Assembly (NCBI RefSeq): GCF_947251545.1
Contig: NZ_OX366362.1
Coordinates: 248,001 to 312,000 of the forward strand
Reading direction: 5' to 3'
Length of the DNA: 64,000 nt
Source: Wolbachia endosymbiont (group A) of Anomoia purmunda
Lineage (GTDB): Bacteria > Pseudomonadota > Alphaproteobacteria > Rickettsiales > Anaplasmataceae
Below, in pieces: positions 31,841 to 43,072 of this stretch. Both the position numbers and the translations under genes were made by a program. The notes beneath the pieces are model-generated. The model saw only the letters and a list, made by a program, of their open reading frames with translations. It searched no databases and was not told the origin of the DNA. The number at the start of each line of letters is the position of its first letter. Within the stretch, counting starts at the first letter, position 1.

Positions 31841-32206
31841 TTACTTACTTTCGATCTTTTCTATCAATTTTTTAACTAAGCCTCTTAGCTTTTTACTGGA
31901 TTCATCAAGCTCTTGAATCTGCGAGCTGTGCTCTTTCATTAGTTCCTTATAGTTACCTCTTATGTAGTCAATCATTTCCTTCATCTGAGCAATCATCTTG
32001 TTAACATCCATACTGCCCAAATCAGGTATCATGCCAGGCATAGCCCCTTCTAACATACCGCCAGCCATAAGCTGCTGAGACATTTGCATAAATGGTTTTA
32101 AAGTCTGATTAAGCAATTCAGGATCCTTGGCTAATTTTTCTATTTGCTCTTTGCAAGTATCCATATACTGCTTCATAAATTCATCTTCTTGCCCTTTGTC
32201 TATCAT
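31841..32206 (-). CDS. Small helical protein of unknown function
   Basis: 121 aa, mostly charged helix with a Met/Gly-rich central part (GGMLEGAMPGMIPDLGSM, about 51-68) and heptad-like leucines in the C-terminal third (IQELDESSKKLRGLVKKLIEKI). No signal peptide or membrane segment. It looks like a real gene: the codon use matches the neighbours and it has an isolated position with about 120 bp upstream. I do not recognise the family and give no function. Confidence 0.6.
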   Translation of the reverse strand: MIDKGQEDEFMKQYMDTCKEQIEKLAKDPELLNQTLKPFMQMSQQLMAGGMLEGAMPGMIPDLGSMDVNKMIAQMKEMIDYIRGNYKELMKEHSSQIQELDESSKKLRGLVKKLIEKIESK

Positions 32207-32327
32207 AATTATAACCTACCTAAAAATACGTGTTCTCTATTATATATTATTTTAAAATTAAAAACAATACAAAATACCTGTCACAACTGCATTAATACTT
32301 TTTAAATAATAAAAAATGCTCCTTTGC

Positions 32328-34148
32328 TTATAAAGGGTCACATACCTTCTTTAACCATTCCTTATCTTTGACGCTACTTTCTAAGTTTTTATAGACAAAT
32401 TGATGGTAGCCATTTATCCATTCAATTTCATCCTTAGTAAGCATTTGCACATTTATTAGTCTTCTATCATATGGAATAGAGGTCAGTTGTTTAAAGTTTA
32501 AGAAGCCATTCTCTTGCCTGTCAACATATATCAGATTTTCAATTCTTATTCCATACTCTCCCGGAATGTAATAGCCAGGTTCGTTGGAAAGTATCATGCC
32601 TGGCGTGAGTTTCACTTTATTTCCCTTTGATATTGCTTGTGGTCCTTCGTGTACTGATAGGTAACTTCCTACTCCATGCCCTGTACCATGCATATAGTCC
32701 ATTCCAAATTTCCATAAATGCGTACGTGCCAATATATCCAATTCTCCACCAGTAGTGCCAGGAGGAAAGATGACACTTGCTATAGCAATGTGAGCTTTCA
32801 ACACTATTGTATAGTGGGTTATTTGCTCATTGGTCGGATTACCAACTACTACAGTTCTTGTCACATCAGTTGTGCCACTAAGGTATTGGCCACCAGAGTC
32901 AATCAAATATAGTCCATTTTTCTGAATTACCTTATTCGTCTTACTGCTTGCACGATAGTGAATTATTGCACCATTTTCATTAAATGCGGAAATTGTTGGA
33001 AAGCTCAATTGTTTAAACAAATTCTGCTCTTTTCTGTATTCTAAAATCTTTTCTTCAGCTTCAAGCTCTGTACCAACATTACTTTCAAGCCAATATAGAA
33101 AATTTGTAACTGCTGCTCCATCTTTAATGTGTGCATTTACAGCCCCAGCTATTTCATTTTGGTTTTTTACTGCTTTATGAATTAAACAAGGATCCTCTCT
33201 TTCAGCTACCTGCTTGTTTTCTACTAGACCTTTTTCATTACTTCTTGTCATCCCAGTGCTTGACACTGGGATCCATACTTTTTTATTTCTGGATTCCAGC
33301 GTCACGCACTGGAATGACACCGAAGCTGATTTTTCTCTCAAATAATGGTTATGCAAGGGATCTATTGCATTCATAATACTCATTGGAGTTGTGTTTGGAT
33401 CTATAACTATTGAATTTAGCTTGTGCAGCGAATTTTCTAGCTCACTAGTATCAAAAATATTTATATGATTGCCTAAATTTGCTTCTATAGTTGAATGTTC
33501 TTTATCTTGAATAAACAAATCAACATTACCGCTTTTATACAATATAGCACGACCCAATATACATGGAGTATATTTGGCATTTTCATTTCTTAAATTTAAT
33601 AACCATGAAATTGAATTTGGATCAGTCAGGAGCACTGCTTCGGCTTCTTTGTCTATGCCTCTAGCTATTTTTTCACATTTGTCCTTACTACTTTCACCAG
33701 CATATTTAATAGAATGTAAAACCACTGCTTGTTTTCGATAGTCACTTTTTTTTCCAGCTAAACAGGGTATTAATTTACAGATATTCTCATACTTTCTTAT
33801 ATCTTCTATGGTAAAATATTGCAAATAATAACCTAGTGAGGCAGTCGATGTTAAGTTTGCTTTTATCCATTCGCGTGGATCCTCTTCTTGTATATTATAT
33901 ACTTGAAAATTGCCCCGATCGAGCTGATTGTGAGCTTGTGTGATATAGCGTCCATCTGTAAAAAATGGACACTTGTTGTTTTTTGTGACAATAAGCAGCC
34001 CATTTGTTCCTGTGAAGCCACACAGCTTTGTTAGCTCCTCTGAATACTCATTTAAATATTCATCTTTAGTATGCAACATAAATGCATCAACGTTTATCTC
34101 GTGCATAAAAGAACGAAATTCTTCGATTTTTGACATGGAACACCTCAT
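32328..34148 (-). CDS. pepP: Xaa-Pro aminopeptidase (M24 family)
   Basis: Metallopeptidase that removes N-terminal residues before proline. N-terminal creatinase-like domains lead to the M24 pita-bread fold: [18 protein letters not shown] (metal aspartates), [16 protein letters not shown] (metal/proton histidines), [18 protein letters not shown] (metal glutamates). The likely start is MSKIEEF at codon 5 (34136). A palindromic repeat adds about 28 residues near 276-303 (text ending [14 protein letters not shown]), between the second N-terminal domain and the catalytic domain. The stop/start region overlaps the mnmG stop by a few bases, so the two genes are coupled. Confidence 0.9.
   Translation of the reverse strand: MRCSMSKIEEFRSFMHEINVDAFMLHTKDEYLNEYSEELTKLCGFTGTNGLLIVTKNNKCPFFTDGRYITQAHNQLDRGNFQVYNIQEEDPREWIKANLTSTASLGYYLQYFTIEDIRKYENICKLIPCLAGKKSDYRKQAVVLHSIKYAGESSKDKCEKIARGIDKEAEAVLLTDPNSISWLLNLRNENAKYTPCILGRAILYKSGNVDLFIQDKEHSTIEANLGNHINIFDTSELENSLHKLNSIVIDPNTTPMSIMNAIDPLHNHYLREKSASVSFQCVTLESRNKKVWIPVSSTGMTRSNEKGLVENKQVAEREDPCLIHKAVKNQNEIAGAVNAHIKDGAAVTNFLYWLESNVGTELEAEEKILEYRKEQNLFKQLSFPTISAFNENGAIIHYRASSKTNKVIQKNGLYLIDSGGQYLSGTTDVTRTVVVGNPTNEQITHYTIVLKAHIAIASVIFPPGTTGGELDILARTHLWKFGMDYMHGTGHGVGSYLSVHEGPQAISKGNKVKLTPGMILSNEPGYYIPGEYGIRIENLIYVDRQENGFLNFKQLTSIPYDRRLINVQMLTKDEIEWINGYHQFVYKNLESSVKDKEWLKKVCDPL
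33240..33322. repeat. Palindromic element inserted in frame in pepP
   Basis: Both arms seen: gtcatcccagtgcttgacac ... and cagcgtcacgcactggaatg, frame kept in the minus-strand gene. Confidence 0.85.
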
Positions 34149-36067
34149 ACAAAATTAGCAGCTACTTTCGTTTTCCTGTTTCTCAAATACACTAATATGC
34201 TCACTATCGCTGCAGGAGTGATGCCTTGTATTTGCTTTGCAATGCCAATCGTCGCTGGTTTTATCGTCTGCAACTTTTCTATTACTTCACTTGACAGGCC
34301 TTTAACTTGTGAATAGTTGAAATCAATTGGAATTTGAGTGTTAATTTCCTCTCGTAAAAACTTCATATCCGCTTCTTGCCTTATTAGGTAGGGTTTATAT
34401 TTTGCTTCAATTTCAACCGCTTCGCATATTTCATTCTTAGTTATGCTACCCATTGCGGCGTCATTCCAGCGCGTGATGCTGTTTAATTCCGGCCATATTT
34501 CTTGTAATTTATTCCAGTCGATGTTTGGATAGCTAAGTAAATCTAATACCGTTTTTCTTATCCCATCATAAGATATTTTAATACCATAAGATCTAAGCTG
34601 CTCAGGAGTAATCGTCAGACTCCCTAACTTCTCTTCAAGCTGCTTAATGGATTCAAGTTTATTCTGTAAAACAGAGTATCTCTCATGCGAAACAAGGGAA
34701 ATATCATAACCTTTTTGTGTTAATCTTCTATCCGCATTGTCTGACCTGATAGCTAGCCTATATTCTGCACGTGAGGTAAATAATCTATAAGGCTCGATCA
34801 CCCCTTTAGTGACCAAATCGTCTATCATTACGCCAATATACGAATCTGTACGATGGAGAACAAAGCTTTCTTTTTTTTCAGATGCAGAGAGTGCTGCATT
34901 AATTCCGGCGATAATTCCTTGCCCTGCTGCTTCTTCATATCCAGTGGTGCCATTAATTTGGCCAGCAAAATATAGGCCTTTAATTTTCTTAGTTTCGAGA
35001 GTATGAAACAGCTCTCGTGGGTCAATATAGTCATACTCAACTGCATATCCAGGCCTTAGTATTTCTGCATTTTCAAGTCCTTTGATACTCTTTATCATTT
35101 CACGCTGCACTTCAATAGGCAATGAATTTGAAATTCCGTTTGGGTATACAGTATCATCATCCAGCCCTTCTGGCTCTAGAAATATTTGATGACTACTTTT
35201 TTCTGCAAATTTTTTAACTTTAACTTCAATTGATGGGCAGTATCTTGGTGCAACAATATCATCTAAATATGAAGAAGCTGACCTGTGCAGATTCTCTCTA
35301 ATTATTTTATGCGTGTTTTCATTAGTATGGGTAATAAAGCATGATACCTGAAGTTGGTTAATTTTTTCTGTTAAGTAAGAAAACGGCACAGGTGGATTAT
35401 CACCCACTTGCTCTTGCAATATTGACCAGTTTATAGTATTACGATCAAGCCTTGGTGGAGTTCCGGTACGCAATCTACCTAATTTAAAATTATATTTTTT
35501 CAACGTATTTGCAAGTTCTACGGCAGGCTTATCTCCCATTCTCCCCGAAGGAGTTACCTGCTCTCCTATATGAATCACACCTTGCAGGAAAGTTCCTGTG
35601 GTTAAAACGACTTTGCTTGTTAGTATATGTTCCCCTGAGCTTGTTATTACAGCTTTAATGCACAATTCTCCATTGTTATTACTCTCTATAAGGAAATCGT
35701 CAACCGACTCTTCTTTTACCGTCAAATTGTTATAATTTAGAATAATTTCCTGTATTGCTTGCTTGTACAATTTTCGGTCTGCCTGTGCACGTGGTCCCCA
35801 TACTGCTGCACCTCTGCTGCTATTTAAAATGACTGAGTGTATGCTTGCTTGATCAATTGCTCTTCCCATTATTCCATCAAGGGCATCAACTTCCCTAACT
35901 ACAACACCCTTTGCAACTCCTCCAATTGCTGGGTTGCAGGACATTTCCCCTATAGTTGAAATTTTATGAGTTATAAGCAGCGTGTTTGCACCAAGGCGAG
36001 CTGCCGCAGCAGCCGCTTCGCACCCTGCATGACCACCACCTACTACTACTACGTCATATTTATGCAT
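34145..36067 (-). CDS. mnmG: tRNA uridine-5-carboxymethylaminomethyl modification enzyme MnmG
   Basis: FAD protein which, with MnmE, modifies the wobble uridine of several tRNAs. 640 aa with the FAD-binding [22 protein letters not shown], the GidA signatures around CNPAIGG and GPRAQADR, the segment [17 protein letters not shown], and the C-terminal helical MnmE/tRNA-binding region. Near residue 528 the coding text [13 protein letters not shown] reads through a 21-of-22-base match to the palindrome arm (gtcattccagcgcgtgatgc at about 34459), so a partial in-frame insertion here is possible. Start ATG at 36067. Confidence 0.95.
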   Translation of the reverse strand: MHKYDVVVVGGGHAGCEAAAAAARLGANTLLITHKISTIGEMSCNPAIGGVAKGVVVREVDALDGIMGRAIDQASIHSVILNSSRGAAVWGPRAQADRKLYKQAIQEIILNYNNLTVKEESVDDFLIESNNNGELCIKAVITSSGEHILTSKVVLTTGTFLQGVIHIGEQVTPSGRMGDKPAVELANTLKKYNFKLGRLRTGTPPRLDRNTINWSILQEQVGDNPPVPFSYLTEKINQLQVSCFITHTNENTHKIIRENLHRSASSYLDDIVAPRYCPSIEVKVKKFAEKSSHQIFLEPEGLDDDTVYPNGISNSLPIEVQREMIKSIKGLENAEILRPGYAVEYDYIDPRELFHTLETKKIKGLYFAGQINGTTGYEEAAGQGIIAGINAALSASEKKESFVLHRTDSYIGVMIDDLVTKGVIEPYRLFTSRAEYRLAIRSDNADRRLTQKGYDISLVSHERYSVLQNKLESIKQLEEKLGSLTITPEQLRSYGIKISYDGIRKTVLDLLSYPNIDWNKLQEIWPELNSITRWNDAAMGSITKNEICEAVEIEAKYKPYLIRQEADMKFLREEINTQIPIDFNYSQVKGLSSEVIEKLQTIKPATIGIAKQIQGITPAAIVSILVYLRNRKTKVAANFV

Positions 36068-36174
36068 GCCTTCTTGAGTAATTTTTACTTTACTAATATT
36101 CTAACTATTAGCGGTTAATGTCAAATTTTACGGTAATTAACTATTTCAATCATCAGTGGCCAATGTATAGCTAA

Positions 36175-36240
36175 CTCACGTCATACCGTCACGGTATCTC
36201 TAGATCCCGCTAACAAGCAGCGGGATGACGGTTTTTCAAA
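36175..36240. repeat. Palindromic element, second family
   Basis: Contains acgtcataccgtcacggtat and gatcccgctaacaagcagcg followed by ggatgacg. Lies in the mnmG-tRNA-His gap. Nothing else is seen between 36068 and 36254. Confidence 0.75.
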
Positions 36241-36254
36241 TTATCGGGTTTTAG

Positions 36255-36331
36255 TGGGGCGAGCGACCAGGATCGAACTGGCGACATTCAGTACCACAAA
36301 CTGACGCTCTACCAACTGAGCTACGCCCGCC
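36255..36331 (-). tRNA. tRNA-His (GTG)
   Basis: Reverse strand: G at -1, acceptor GCGGGCG/CGCTCGC, D stem GCTC/GAGC, anticodon stem TCAGT/ACTGA with loop TTGTGGT giving GTG, T arm GCCAG-TTCGATC-CTGGT. C73 pairs the extra G as expected for tRNA-His, and CCA is encoded. Confidence 0.95.
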
Positions 36332-36480
36332 AAGATATAAAATTTCTAACATAAGAGCGCAAATAGTCAATTGATTATTTAACTCTCTTTTTGTAGAGGA
36401 TTTTAAGTTTAGCCAATAAATATTTTCATTGATACTTTTACTATTATAGTTAATCGTATTGACACTAATGAAGTAGTGGT

Positions 36481-37980
36481 ATGTTTAAAAGTATTTTCAC
36501 ATTTAGTTTTTTTACGGCTATTTCAAGGATCTCAGGGTTAATAAGAGATGTATTAATTGCTACGGTTATTGGTGCAAACTCTCTTGCAGACATATTTTTT
36601 TCTTCGTTTCGCTTTGCCAATCTATTTCGAGCATTTTTTGCAGAAGGAGCGTTCACTACCTCATTCATACCGTTATACTCGGCAGAATCATATGATAATA
36701 AAAAGGCATTTAATTTTGCAAGTAGTGTAATATCCATTACGTTTATTATCTTAGTAATTTTTTGTCTTATCATGCAAACTTTCTCCCCTTATATGATTCA
36801 AATTTTTGCTCCTGGATTTGACCAAAGTAAGTTTACCCTTACTGTTACTTTATCAAGAATTATGATGCCCTACATAATCTTTGTTTCAATTGCATCACTT
36901 ATTGGTGGAATGCTGCAGGTAAAGCAGCATTTTGCTTCAACAGCTATTGCACCAATCATTTTGAATCTCTGTTTAATCATCAGTTTGTTTGTGCCTTACG
37001 TAAAAACTCCAGCGCACAACCTTTCTATAGCTGTCCTTATAGGAGGAATTTTCCAGCTACTTTTGATACTATTTAGTGCATACAAGTTAAAGGCAGCTTT
37101 TTCTTTTAGCCTTGAATTAAGCAATGAAGTAAGGTTGTTTTTTAAGCGTGTGATACCTGCAATTATCAACAATTGTGTAACTCAAATAAGCTTATGGATT
37201 GATACAATCATGGCAAGTTTTATACCAAATGCGGTGTCCTATATATATTATGCCGATAGACTAAATCAACTACCGCAGGGAATAATCGGTACTGCAATTG
37301 GTACAGTGCTTCTTCCTTTAATTTCAAAACAGGTGAACAATACTGAAAATATAGTCAAAATACAAAGCAAGGCTCTCAACATAGGATTAATGTTAATTAT
37401 GCCAACAACTGCTGCCTTTATCATTATTCCCGACATAATTTTACTTACGCTTTTTTCTTACGGCCGGTTTGATCATTATGCAGTGCAGCAAACTGCTCCC
37501 ACGTTAATAGCATTTTCTCTTTCTTTACCTGCATTTATTATAAATAAAGTATTGCTACCCACATTTTTTGCTAAAGGCAATCTGAAAATACCAACTATGT
37601 TTTCACTAATGTGCCTTGGAATTAATGTAGTGCTAAACCTCATGTTAATGAACAAATATCAGCACACGGGGATTGCTATCGCTACTTCCGTTTCCACTTG
37701 GATAAACTCCATTCTATTAATTAGTTATTTAACAATAAATAAGATGTATAAGGTTAGCCAAGCGTTATTGTTAAATATCATGAAAATTTTTGTAGCAACG
37801 GCAGTCATGTCAATAGCCCTTTATATTTTTAATTCTTTGTTGGCAGGATTATTTTTTGATAAAATGTTAGCTCGTATTGTTTATTTAGCGACGTTAATAG
37901 CTTTGAGTGTTATTGTTTATTTTGGTATTCTTTACCTAACTTTTAGAGGAAATTTGAAAACATGTATAAATGTAATCTGA
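36481..37980 (+). CDS. murJ: Lipid II flippase MurJ
   Basis: Polytopic inner-membrane protein (499 aa, about 14 hydrophobic segments) of the MviN/MurJ family, which flips lipid II for cell-wall synthesis. Conserved start [44 protein letters not shown], and [24 protein letters not shown] are clear. Its presence fits the Wolbachia practice of keeping a lipid II pathway without a complete wall. It starts 150 bp after the tRNA-His and ends at the palindromic region. Confidence 0.95.
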   Translation: MFKSIFTFSFFTAISRISGLIRDVLIATVIGANSLADIFFSSFRFANLFRAFFAEGAFTTSFIPLYSAESYDNKKAFNFASSVISITFIILVIFCLIMQTFSPYMIQIFAPGFDQSKFTLTVTLSRIMMPYIIFVSIASLIGGMLQVKQHFASTAIAPIILNLCLIISLFVPYVKTPAHNLSIAVLIGGIFQLLLILFSAYKLKAAFSFSLELSNEVRLFFKRVIPAIINNCVTQISLWIDTIMASFIPNAVSYIYYADRLNQLPQGIIGTAIGTVLLPLISKQVNNTENIVKIQSKALNIGLMLIMPTTAAFIIIPDIILLTLFSYGRFDHYAVQQTAPTLIAFSLSLPAFIINKVLLPTFFAKGNLKIPTMFSLMCLGINVVLNLMLMNKYQHTGIAIATSVSTWINSILLISYLTINKMYKVSQALLLNIMKIFVATAVMSIALYIFNSLLAGLFFDKMLARIVYLATLIALSVIVYFGILYLTFRGNLKTCINVI

Positions 37981-37989
37981 AGGTACAAC

Positions 37990-38139
37990 AAATGGTGTCA
38001 TCCCAGTGCTTGACACTGGGATCCAGATATAAAAGTATTTACAAATTGTGCAATAGACAACAGATTCTAGGAGCATACGCTGAAATAATGTCCATGATGA
38101 AAATAATATGGATCCCAGTGTCAAGCACTGGGATGACAG
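37990..38139. repeat. Palindromic element pair
   Basis: Outward pair (gtcatcccagtgcttgacac at 37996 and the complementary copy at 38110-38138) around a roughly 80-bp spacer similar to that in the 2735-3227 duplication. No gene. Confidence 0.75.
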
Positions 38140-38149
38140 GAGTGGGTGC

Positions 38150-38390
38150 ACAACTGTACGAACGTTGTAGTTTGGGAGCAATTCCCACCAGTGGGGTGTC
38201 ATCCCAGTGCCCAGACACTGGGATCCAGCTTCTATGCAACTTAATTAAAAACGTTTGTTTTAGCGTAAGACAACTACCTTTAGCTCATCAGCTCAGTTAT
38301 AAGCAAAATTTCTGGATTCCAGTGTCAAGCACTGGAATGACACCATTTGCTGTGCAATTTACCTTCAAAAATGAATGTTCGTACAGCTAT
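38150..38390. mobile_element. MITE-like element with target duplication
   Basis: Inverted ends aactgtacgaacgttg (38152-38167) and aatgttcgtacagctat (38374-38390). Flanked by a perfect 10-bp direct repeat, GAGTGGGTGC, at 38140-38149 and 38391-38400, which is what a transposition event leaves. Contains two palindromic pairs inside. Confidence 0.75.
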
Positions 38391-38475
38391 GAGTGGGTGC
38401 TGGGATGACAAAGATATACACTGAGATGACAAAGGTAGGAAATAGAGTAACTCTATTGCAATTAAGAGGCATATT

Positions 38476-41019
38476 ATGAAGCTCTCAATATACGCCATAT
38501 TATCAATCTCGCTGCTATTAATTCTTATGCACGTTACTGCAACTTTTAAGGATTGGAGTGGCTACAAGGGATATATTATAAAAGAGCTGGAGAGGACGTA
38601 TGATGCTAAAGTGCATATTGGAGGAAAAATTAAAGTTTCATTGATTACCCCAAAGCTCACTATTTATAATGTATACGTACAATACAACGAAAATAAAGAG
38701 CAAAAATTGTCAGATTTAATTAGTGTAAGAAAAATTGAGGTAAAACCGTCACTCCTATCGTTGTTTTTATTTTCATTGCAACCAAAATCAATCACATTGT
38801 TTGGCATGAAAAGCAATAAAGAAAATTTAATTAATATTATAAATACAAAAGCCAGTGGTAACACAGTTGATATAGTAATAAAAGACAGCCAAGTAAGTTT
38901 TAAGAGTGATTTCGCTGATATTGTTAACATAAAGGAGGTTGCTGTAAAAAAAAATAGGCAATTCTCTGGTAAAGTAAAGGTAGGTAATAATAATTACGAT
39001 TTTTCAGGAAAGGTTAATATCACAAAAAGAAATGTACACATTAGTGTTGAATCAAATTTTGTAAATTTGCTATTTACAGGTAATAGAAATCAAGAAGAAC
39101 TCCAGGGTAATTTAACACTAACGATTAATAACAGTTTCGGTTCTGTGAGTGATTTAGCAAAAATCATTAATCTTAGCTTTCTCTCTTGTGTTATTCCTAG
39201 CGAAAATATCAAGATATCATCCAATATAAGTCTTAATGAAAGTGAGTTTACGGCAACTGACTTAAAAATTGATTCCAAAAGCATGCAAGCCAGTGGTACA
39301 ATACAAAACGATAGAAAAAGCGATCACACTAATCTCAATATTAGCTTCAGTAAAGTTGATTTAGATTCCATACAAAATGATTCACAAAGAACAACGAATA
39401 TGAAAGACCTTCTGGAATGTTTTAGAGAAGTTGTGCCAAAGAACTTGAGCTTAAATTTTAATATGGAAGCTTCTAACATTCAATATCAAAACAAAATATT
39501 GGATAATTTCCGTGCTGTACTAAAATCCACTGATGGCAAAGTAAAAGTTAATACGCTTCTTAAATTTCCTGGAATCAATAATATATCTTACTTATCAGGA
39601 GAGATCTCAAACAATAATGTCCTATCTGAATTCAACGGTGATTTATTAGTCGAAGGAAATGATTTTGAGTCATTCATTTCATGTTTTTTCCCTTCTATAA
39701 AGATGAAAGAAAACCAGCAAAATCAATTTACACTAAGTTCTAAATTGTACCTTGCACCAAGAATATTATCTATCTCAGACATTAGACTGCTAAATAATAA
39801 GGAATCCTTGCAAGGGTCAATTAGAGTAAGCCACACAAAAAAACACAATGCGATCAATGGTGAATTTAGCATGCATAATTTTGATGCAGATAAATATGAT
39901 CATTCATTATTTAGCAGTTTACCTAAAATGCAATGGCTGAAAATTTTTCAGTATGATGCAAACATAAAGGCCAGTGTTAATAACCTTACATTGAATGATA
40001 CGAAAATTAAAAATTTGGATTTTTTGCTAAAAATGGAAAAAGGTAAGCTAGTTGCAGATAAAATAAAACTATCTGGAGAAGATTTCGATATTACCGGTAA
40101 TGCAAAAATATTAGCAGATCAAAAATACGCCAAACCTTTATTAGATGTTAACCTTACGGGCAGTAAATTTAATGGAAAAATTATTACATTACCAAATTTA
40201 GTAGAGAAGAAAAGAAATTCAAGAAATGAGATAGATCAAATTCAATGGTCAACAAAGCAGCTTGATTTTTTGGATGATAAAGAAGGCTTTGATGCAAATG
40301 TGCAAATCAATACTGCAGAATTTAAAACCGAGCAGAATGTTTTGAAAGATTTTAATTTGGATGCGGTAATGAGAAACAACACTATCACTATCAGGCAGGC
40401 AAGTTACGTATTAGAACGCGGGCAAGTGTTTTTTCAGGGTTATTTAAGATCAGACTCAATGAATACAAGGTTTTCTATTGTAAATTTGGACACTAAAAAG
40501 ATTGGTAAGGTTATAGGAATTGACAATGTAAATGGTCAGGTAAGCTTAAATGGTGAAATCAAAACTCAAGGAAAAAGTTTTCATGATTGGGCTAGTAACT
40601 TATCAGGAGATGTAAACTTACAAGCGCAAGGAATAGAAGTTACTAATGTAGATTTCAATTCATTTATCACTAATTTGTTAAGCAGTAAGAATAAGTCTAA
40701 AATTTCCACATTTGCTTATGTTGATATATATAATGGCAGTACATTTTTTGAAAATATTAGCGGAAAAGCAAGTATTAAGAGTGGTATATGTTCAACTAGT
40801 TTACAATTCGGGATTGATCAAGCATCAGGATCAATCTCTTCTAATTTAACCTTATCTAACTTCACTTTAAATTCTATATTCAGGTTCTTTTTCATACCAC
40901 CAAATTATAGTAATCCAATCTATATCGATATGCATTTGGATGGCCCTATTTGGCGTCCTAAGATGAGTTTTGATGTAGACCAAATCTTCATCGCTCTGGT
41001 TGGCAAGAAAAATAGTTAA
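38476..41019 (+). CDS. AsmA-family envelope protein
   Basis: 847-aa protein with one N-terminal membrane segment (MKLSIYAILSISLLLILMHV) and a long beta-rich, repetitive periplasmic body, the layout of AsmA/YhdP-type bridge-like lipid transporters. Conserved AsmA features are the early ...GYIIKELERTYDAKVHIGGKIKVSLITPKL and the C-terminal GQVSLNGEIKTQGKSFHDWASNLSGDVNL. Role: probably phospholipid traffic between the two membranes. No partner gene adjacent. The family is confident; the specific subfamily is not. Confidence 0.8.
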   Translation: MKLSIYAILSISLLLILMHVTATFKDWSGYKGYIIKELERTYDAKVHIGGKIKVSLITPKLTIYNVYVQYNENKEQKLSDLISVRKIEVKPSLLSLFLFSLQPKSITLFGMKSNKENLINIINTKASGNTVDIVIKDSQVSFKSDFADIVNIKEVAVKKNRQFSGKVKVGNNNYDFSGKVNITKRNVHISVESNFVNLLFTGNRNQEELQGNLTLTINNSFGSVSDLAKIINLSFLSCVIPSENIKISSNISLNESEFTATDLKIDSKSMQASGTIQNDRKSDHTNLNISFSKVDLDSIQNDSQRTTNMKDLLECFREVVPKNLSLNFNMEASNIQYQNKILDNFRAVLKSTDGKVKVNTLLKFPGINNISYLSGEISNNNVLSEFNGDLLVEGNDFESFISCFFPSIKMKENQQNQFTLSSKLYLAPRILSISDIRLLNNKESLQGSIRVSHTKKHNAINGEFSMHNFDADKYDHSLFSSLPKMQWLKIFQYDANIKASVNNLTLNDTKIKNLDFLLKMEKGKLVADKIKLSGEDFDITGNAKILADQKYAKPLLDVNLTGSKFNGKIITLPNLVEKKRNSRNEIDQIQWSTKQLDFLDDKEGFDANVQINTAEFKTEQNVLKDFNLDAVMRNNTITIRQASYVLERGQVFFQGYLRSDSMNTRFSIVNLDTKKIGKVIGIDNVNGQVSLNGEIKTQGKSFHDWASNLSGDVNLQAQGIEVTNVDFNSFITNLLSSKNKSKISTFAYVDIYNGSTFFENISGKASIKSGICSTSLQFGIDQASGSISSNLTLSNFTLNSIFRFFFIPPNYSNPIYIDMHLDGPIWRPKMSFDVDQIFIALVGKKNS

Positions 41020-41059
41020 TTTACTTAGGTGTACGGTTTAGGAGACAATAGGCTTTTTG

Positions 41060-41335
41060 CATTACCTCCTGTCATCCAAGTAGCGTGACATACAACTGTA
41101 CGAACATTGCAATATGGACATAGTAAACGATGTCATGAAAGTAGCTGACACTGGTTTCCATCCAAGAGCCAGTGCTTCTTTCTTGTCATCCCAGTGCTTG
41201 ACACTGGGATCTAGGAATTTTGATTGAGCACTAAGTTGGTAAGCATAAAAGTGTTATACAACGTTCTTGATGAGATTACGGCAAGGCTGGATCCCAGTGT
41301 CAAGCACTGGGATGACACCATTTGTTGTAAACTCA
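41060..41335. repeat. Palindromes and one MITE-type end
   Basis: Contains one terminal-repeat copy (caactgtacgaacattgcaa at 41094) and palindromic pairs at about 41190-41215 and 41290-41320, but no matching right end. Bases 41336-41538 have no gene I can support; the open frame across this region reads through repeats and is not protein-like. Confidence 0.65.
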
Positions 41336-41538
41336 CTTTTACTCTATGGTTATACTACCTTGCCGCTATCCTGAACAGATACAAATTATTGCTTGCAAAT
41401 AGGTGCAATTTTTACATTGTGAAATTAAGGAATGAGATTCCAGCGTTACACGCTGCCAAAGAGTGGGCTACCGGTTTTTCATATAAACAATGGTTATACA
41501 AGAAGTCTATTATTATACTTACATTGTATATAAAAATT

Positions 41539-41762
41539 TTAATCCAGCTTATCCCCACCCGGCAGCGGTGGCAATCCAAATGCTTCTCTTTTTTCATTGA
41601 GCGTCATGAAGCTTGCGTTTTCTACGTATTTCCACAACTTTTGCCTCTTTTCCATAAGAATTTCTATTGCGTCTTTGTCGTATGACAAGCACAGATCTTC
41701 ACCAAATCTTGGTGTCAGCCAAGAATTCAGGTGACAGATAATATTTTCTAGCGTTGGTAAAA
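41539..41762 (-). pseudogene. Phage portal protein, C-terminal fragment
   Basis: Minus-strand text ends in the characteristic portal tail (NASFMTLNEKREAFGLPPLPGGD), preceded by LSYDKDAIEILMEKRQKLW. About 74 residues remain; the N-terminal part is missing because the IS4 element ends at 41763. This is a phage WO-type relic, with no other phage gene in the window. The first codons of the frame come from the IS end. Confidence 0.8.
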
Positions 41763-43072
41763 CCATACGCGTCAAGTTAAGGAAAAGTGTAAGTAAAATT
41801 GATAGAGTGAAGGAAAAGAATAAGGTATAAGTTCTTCTTGGATATGTGAATGAGAGAACTTACAATGGACAGAATAGCTTGCTTATCAAAAGACCTCAAT
41901 GAATTCTTTAATGAAAAAGCAGACGAAATATCAATTGCAGTAGGTTTTATAAAAAGAAAGAGAAAACTTAATGGCTCATCATTCATAAAAGCTATGGTTT
42001 TTGGTAACATAGGAGTTGGTGATTGCAGCATAGAAACAATGTGCCAATTGCTAAATGAAGACTCGATAGAAATTACAAAACAGGGTTTGGATTATATTAG
42101 CCTGCCCAGTAGCATGGAAGATATGTACAAAGGATATGGGAGTAGCTATAGAGATTGTGAGAGTAATACCAAATCAGGAATAAAGCTGCAGTTAGTCTTT
42201 GATTACCTGAACCAAGCGCTAGATAAGTTAAATTTAATAGAAGGAATAAGGTCGGATCAAGGTTATAGGGATTATCTGAACGGTTTATCAGCCAATGATT
42301 TGCTAATATTTGATTTGGGCTACTTTGTGCCTAGTTCTTTTAAACAGATTGATGAAGCAGGTGCATATTTTGTTAGTCGTTATAAGTCTGATACCAATAT
42401 ATATGATATAGAAACAAATCAAAAAATAGAGTTGTTGGAATGTTTAGAAGGTCAATCCCTTCTAGAGATGGAAGTGCTATTAGGAAAAGAAGTAAAAATT
42501 AAAGTGAGAATTATATGTCAAAAATTAACTGAAGAACAGTCTATAATTAGAAGAAGGGCTAATAAGTTAGCAAAATCACATGGATATACATCTTCTCAAA
42601 AGAATCAAAAATTGCTGGATTGGTCGATATTCATAACTAACGTTCCAGAGAGTAAAATCAGCGCTGAACAAGTATTAACAGTTTACAGGGTAAGATGGCA
42701 GATTGAATTATTATTTAAATTGTATAAGAGTCACATCAGGCTTGACGAACTTAAAGGAAAACCATACAGAGTATTATGTGAACTATACGCTAAATTGTGC
42801 GCAATTCTTATATTTCATGGAATAGTTGGTTGTATAAAACTGAAAGAGAATACAGAGCTGAGTTTAACAAAGGCATTCATTGAATTAAAAAGAAGGATTA
42901 GGGAGTTGTTTTTAGCGTTAAGCAGTAAAATTAATAATTTGAGAATTTTCCTGAAAAAACTTACCACAGACTGGTCACAATTTTCTGTGAAAGATAGATA
43001 TAGAAAAACTAGAGTATCCACCTTAAGTTCATTGAATTTTCTTACCCTTGCTTCTTAACTTGACGCGTATGG
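41763..43072 (+). mobile_element. IS4-family element, copy 2 (1310 bp)
   Basis: Perfect 19-bp inverted ends: ccatacgcgtcaagttaag (41763-41781) and cttaacttgacgcgtatgg (43054-43072). It differs from copy 1 by a 3-bp deletion in the RRRRAN codons and a few substitutions. Left and right flanks belong to unrelated genes and show no target duplication. Confidence 0.9.
41850..43058 (+). CDS. IS4-family transposase, copy 2
   Basis: 402 aa, nearly identical to the protein at 23914. It has the usual DLGYF around Asp155 and the YRVRWQIELLFKLYKS signature. Like copy 1 it lacks a recognisable first aspartate motif before SLPSSMED, so activity is doubtful. The two copies share direct orientation, which would allow deletion between them. 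Confidence 0.85.
   Translation: MRELTMDRIACLSKDLNEFFNEKADEISIAVGFIKRKRKLNGSSFIKAMVFGNIGVGDCSIETMCQLLNEDSIEITKQGLDYISLPSSMEDMYKGYGSSYRDCESNTKSGIKLQLVFDYLNQALDKLNLIEGIRSDQGYRDYLNGLSANDLLIFDLGYFVPSSFKQIDEAGAYFVSRYKSDTNIYDIETNQKIELLECLEGQSLLEMEVLLGKEVKIKVRIICQKLTEEQSIIRRRANKLAKSHGYTSSQKNQKLLDWSIFITNVPESKISAEQVLTVYRVRWQIELLFKLYKSHIRLDELKGKPYRVLCELYAKLCAILIFHGIVGCIKLKENTELSLTKAFIELKRRIRELFLALSSKINNLRIFLKKLTTDWSQFSVKDRYRKTRVSTLSSLNFLTLAS

Noticed and set aside
37962..38408. Frames of 148 and 88 codons around 38 kb
   Set aside because: Both consist of repeated palindrome translations ([10 protein letters not shown] type) and lie in a MITE-like unit.
41224..41685. 153-codon plus-strand frame
   Set aside because: It reads through palindromes and antisense to the portal fragment; composition is not protein-like.
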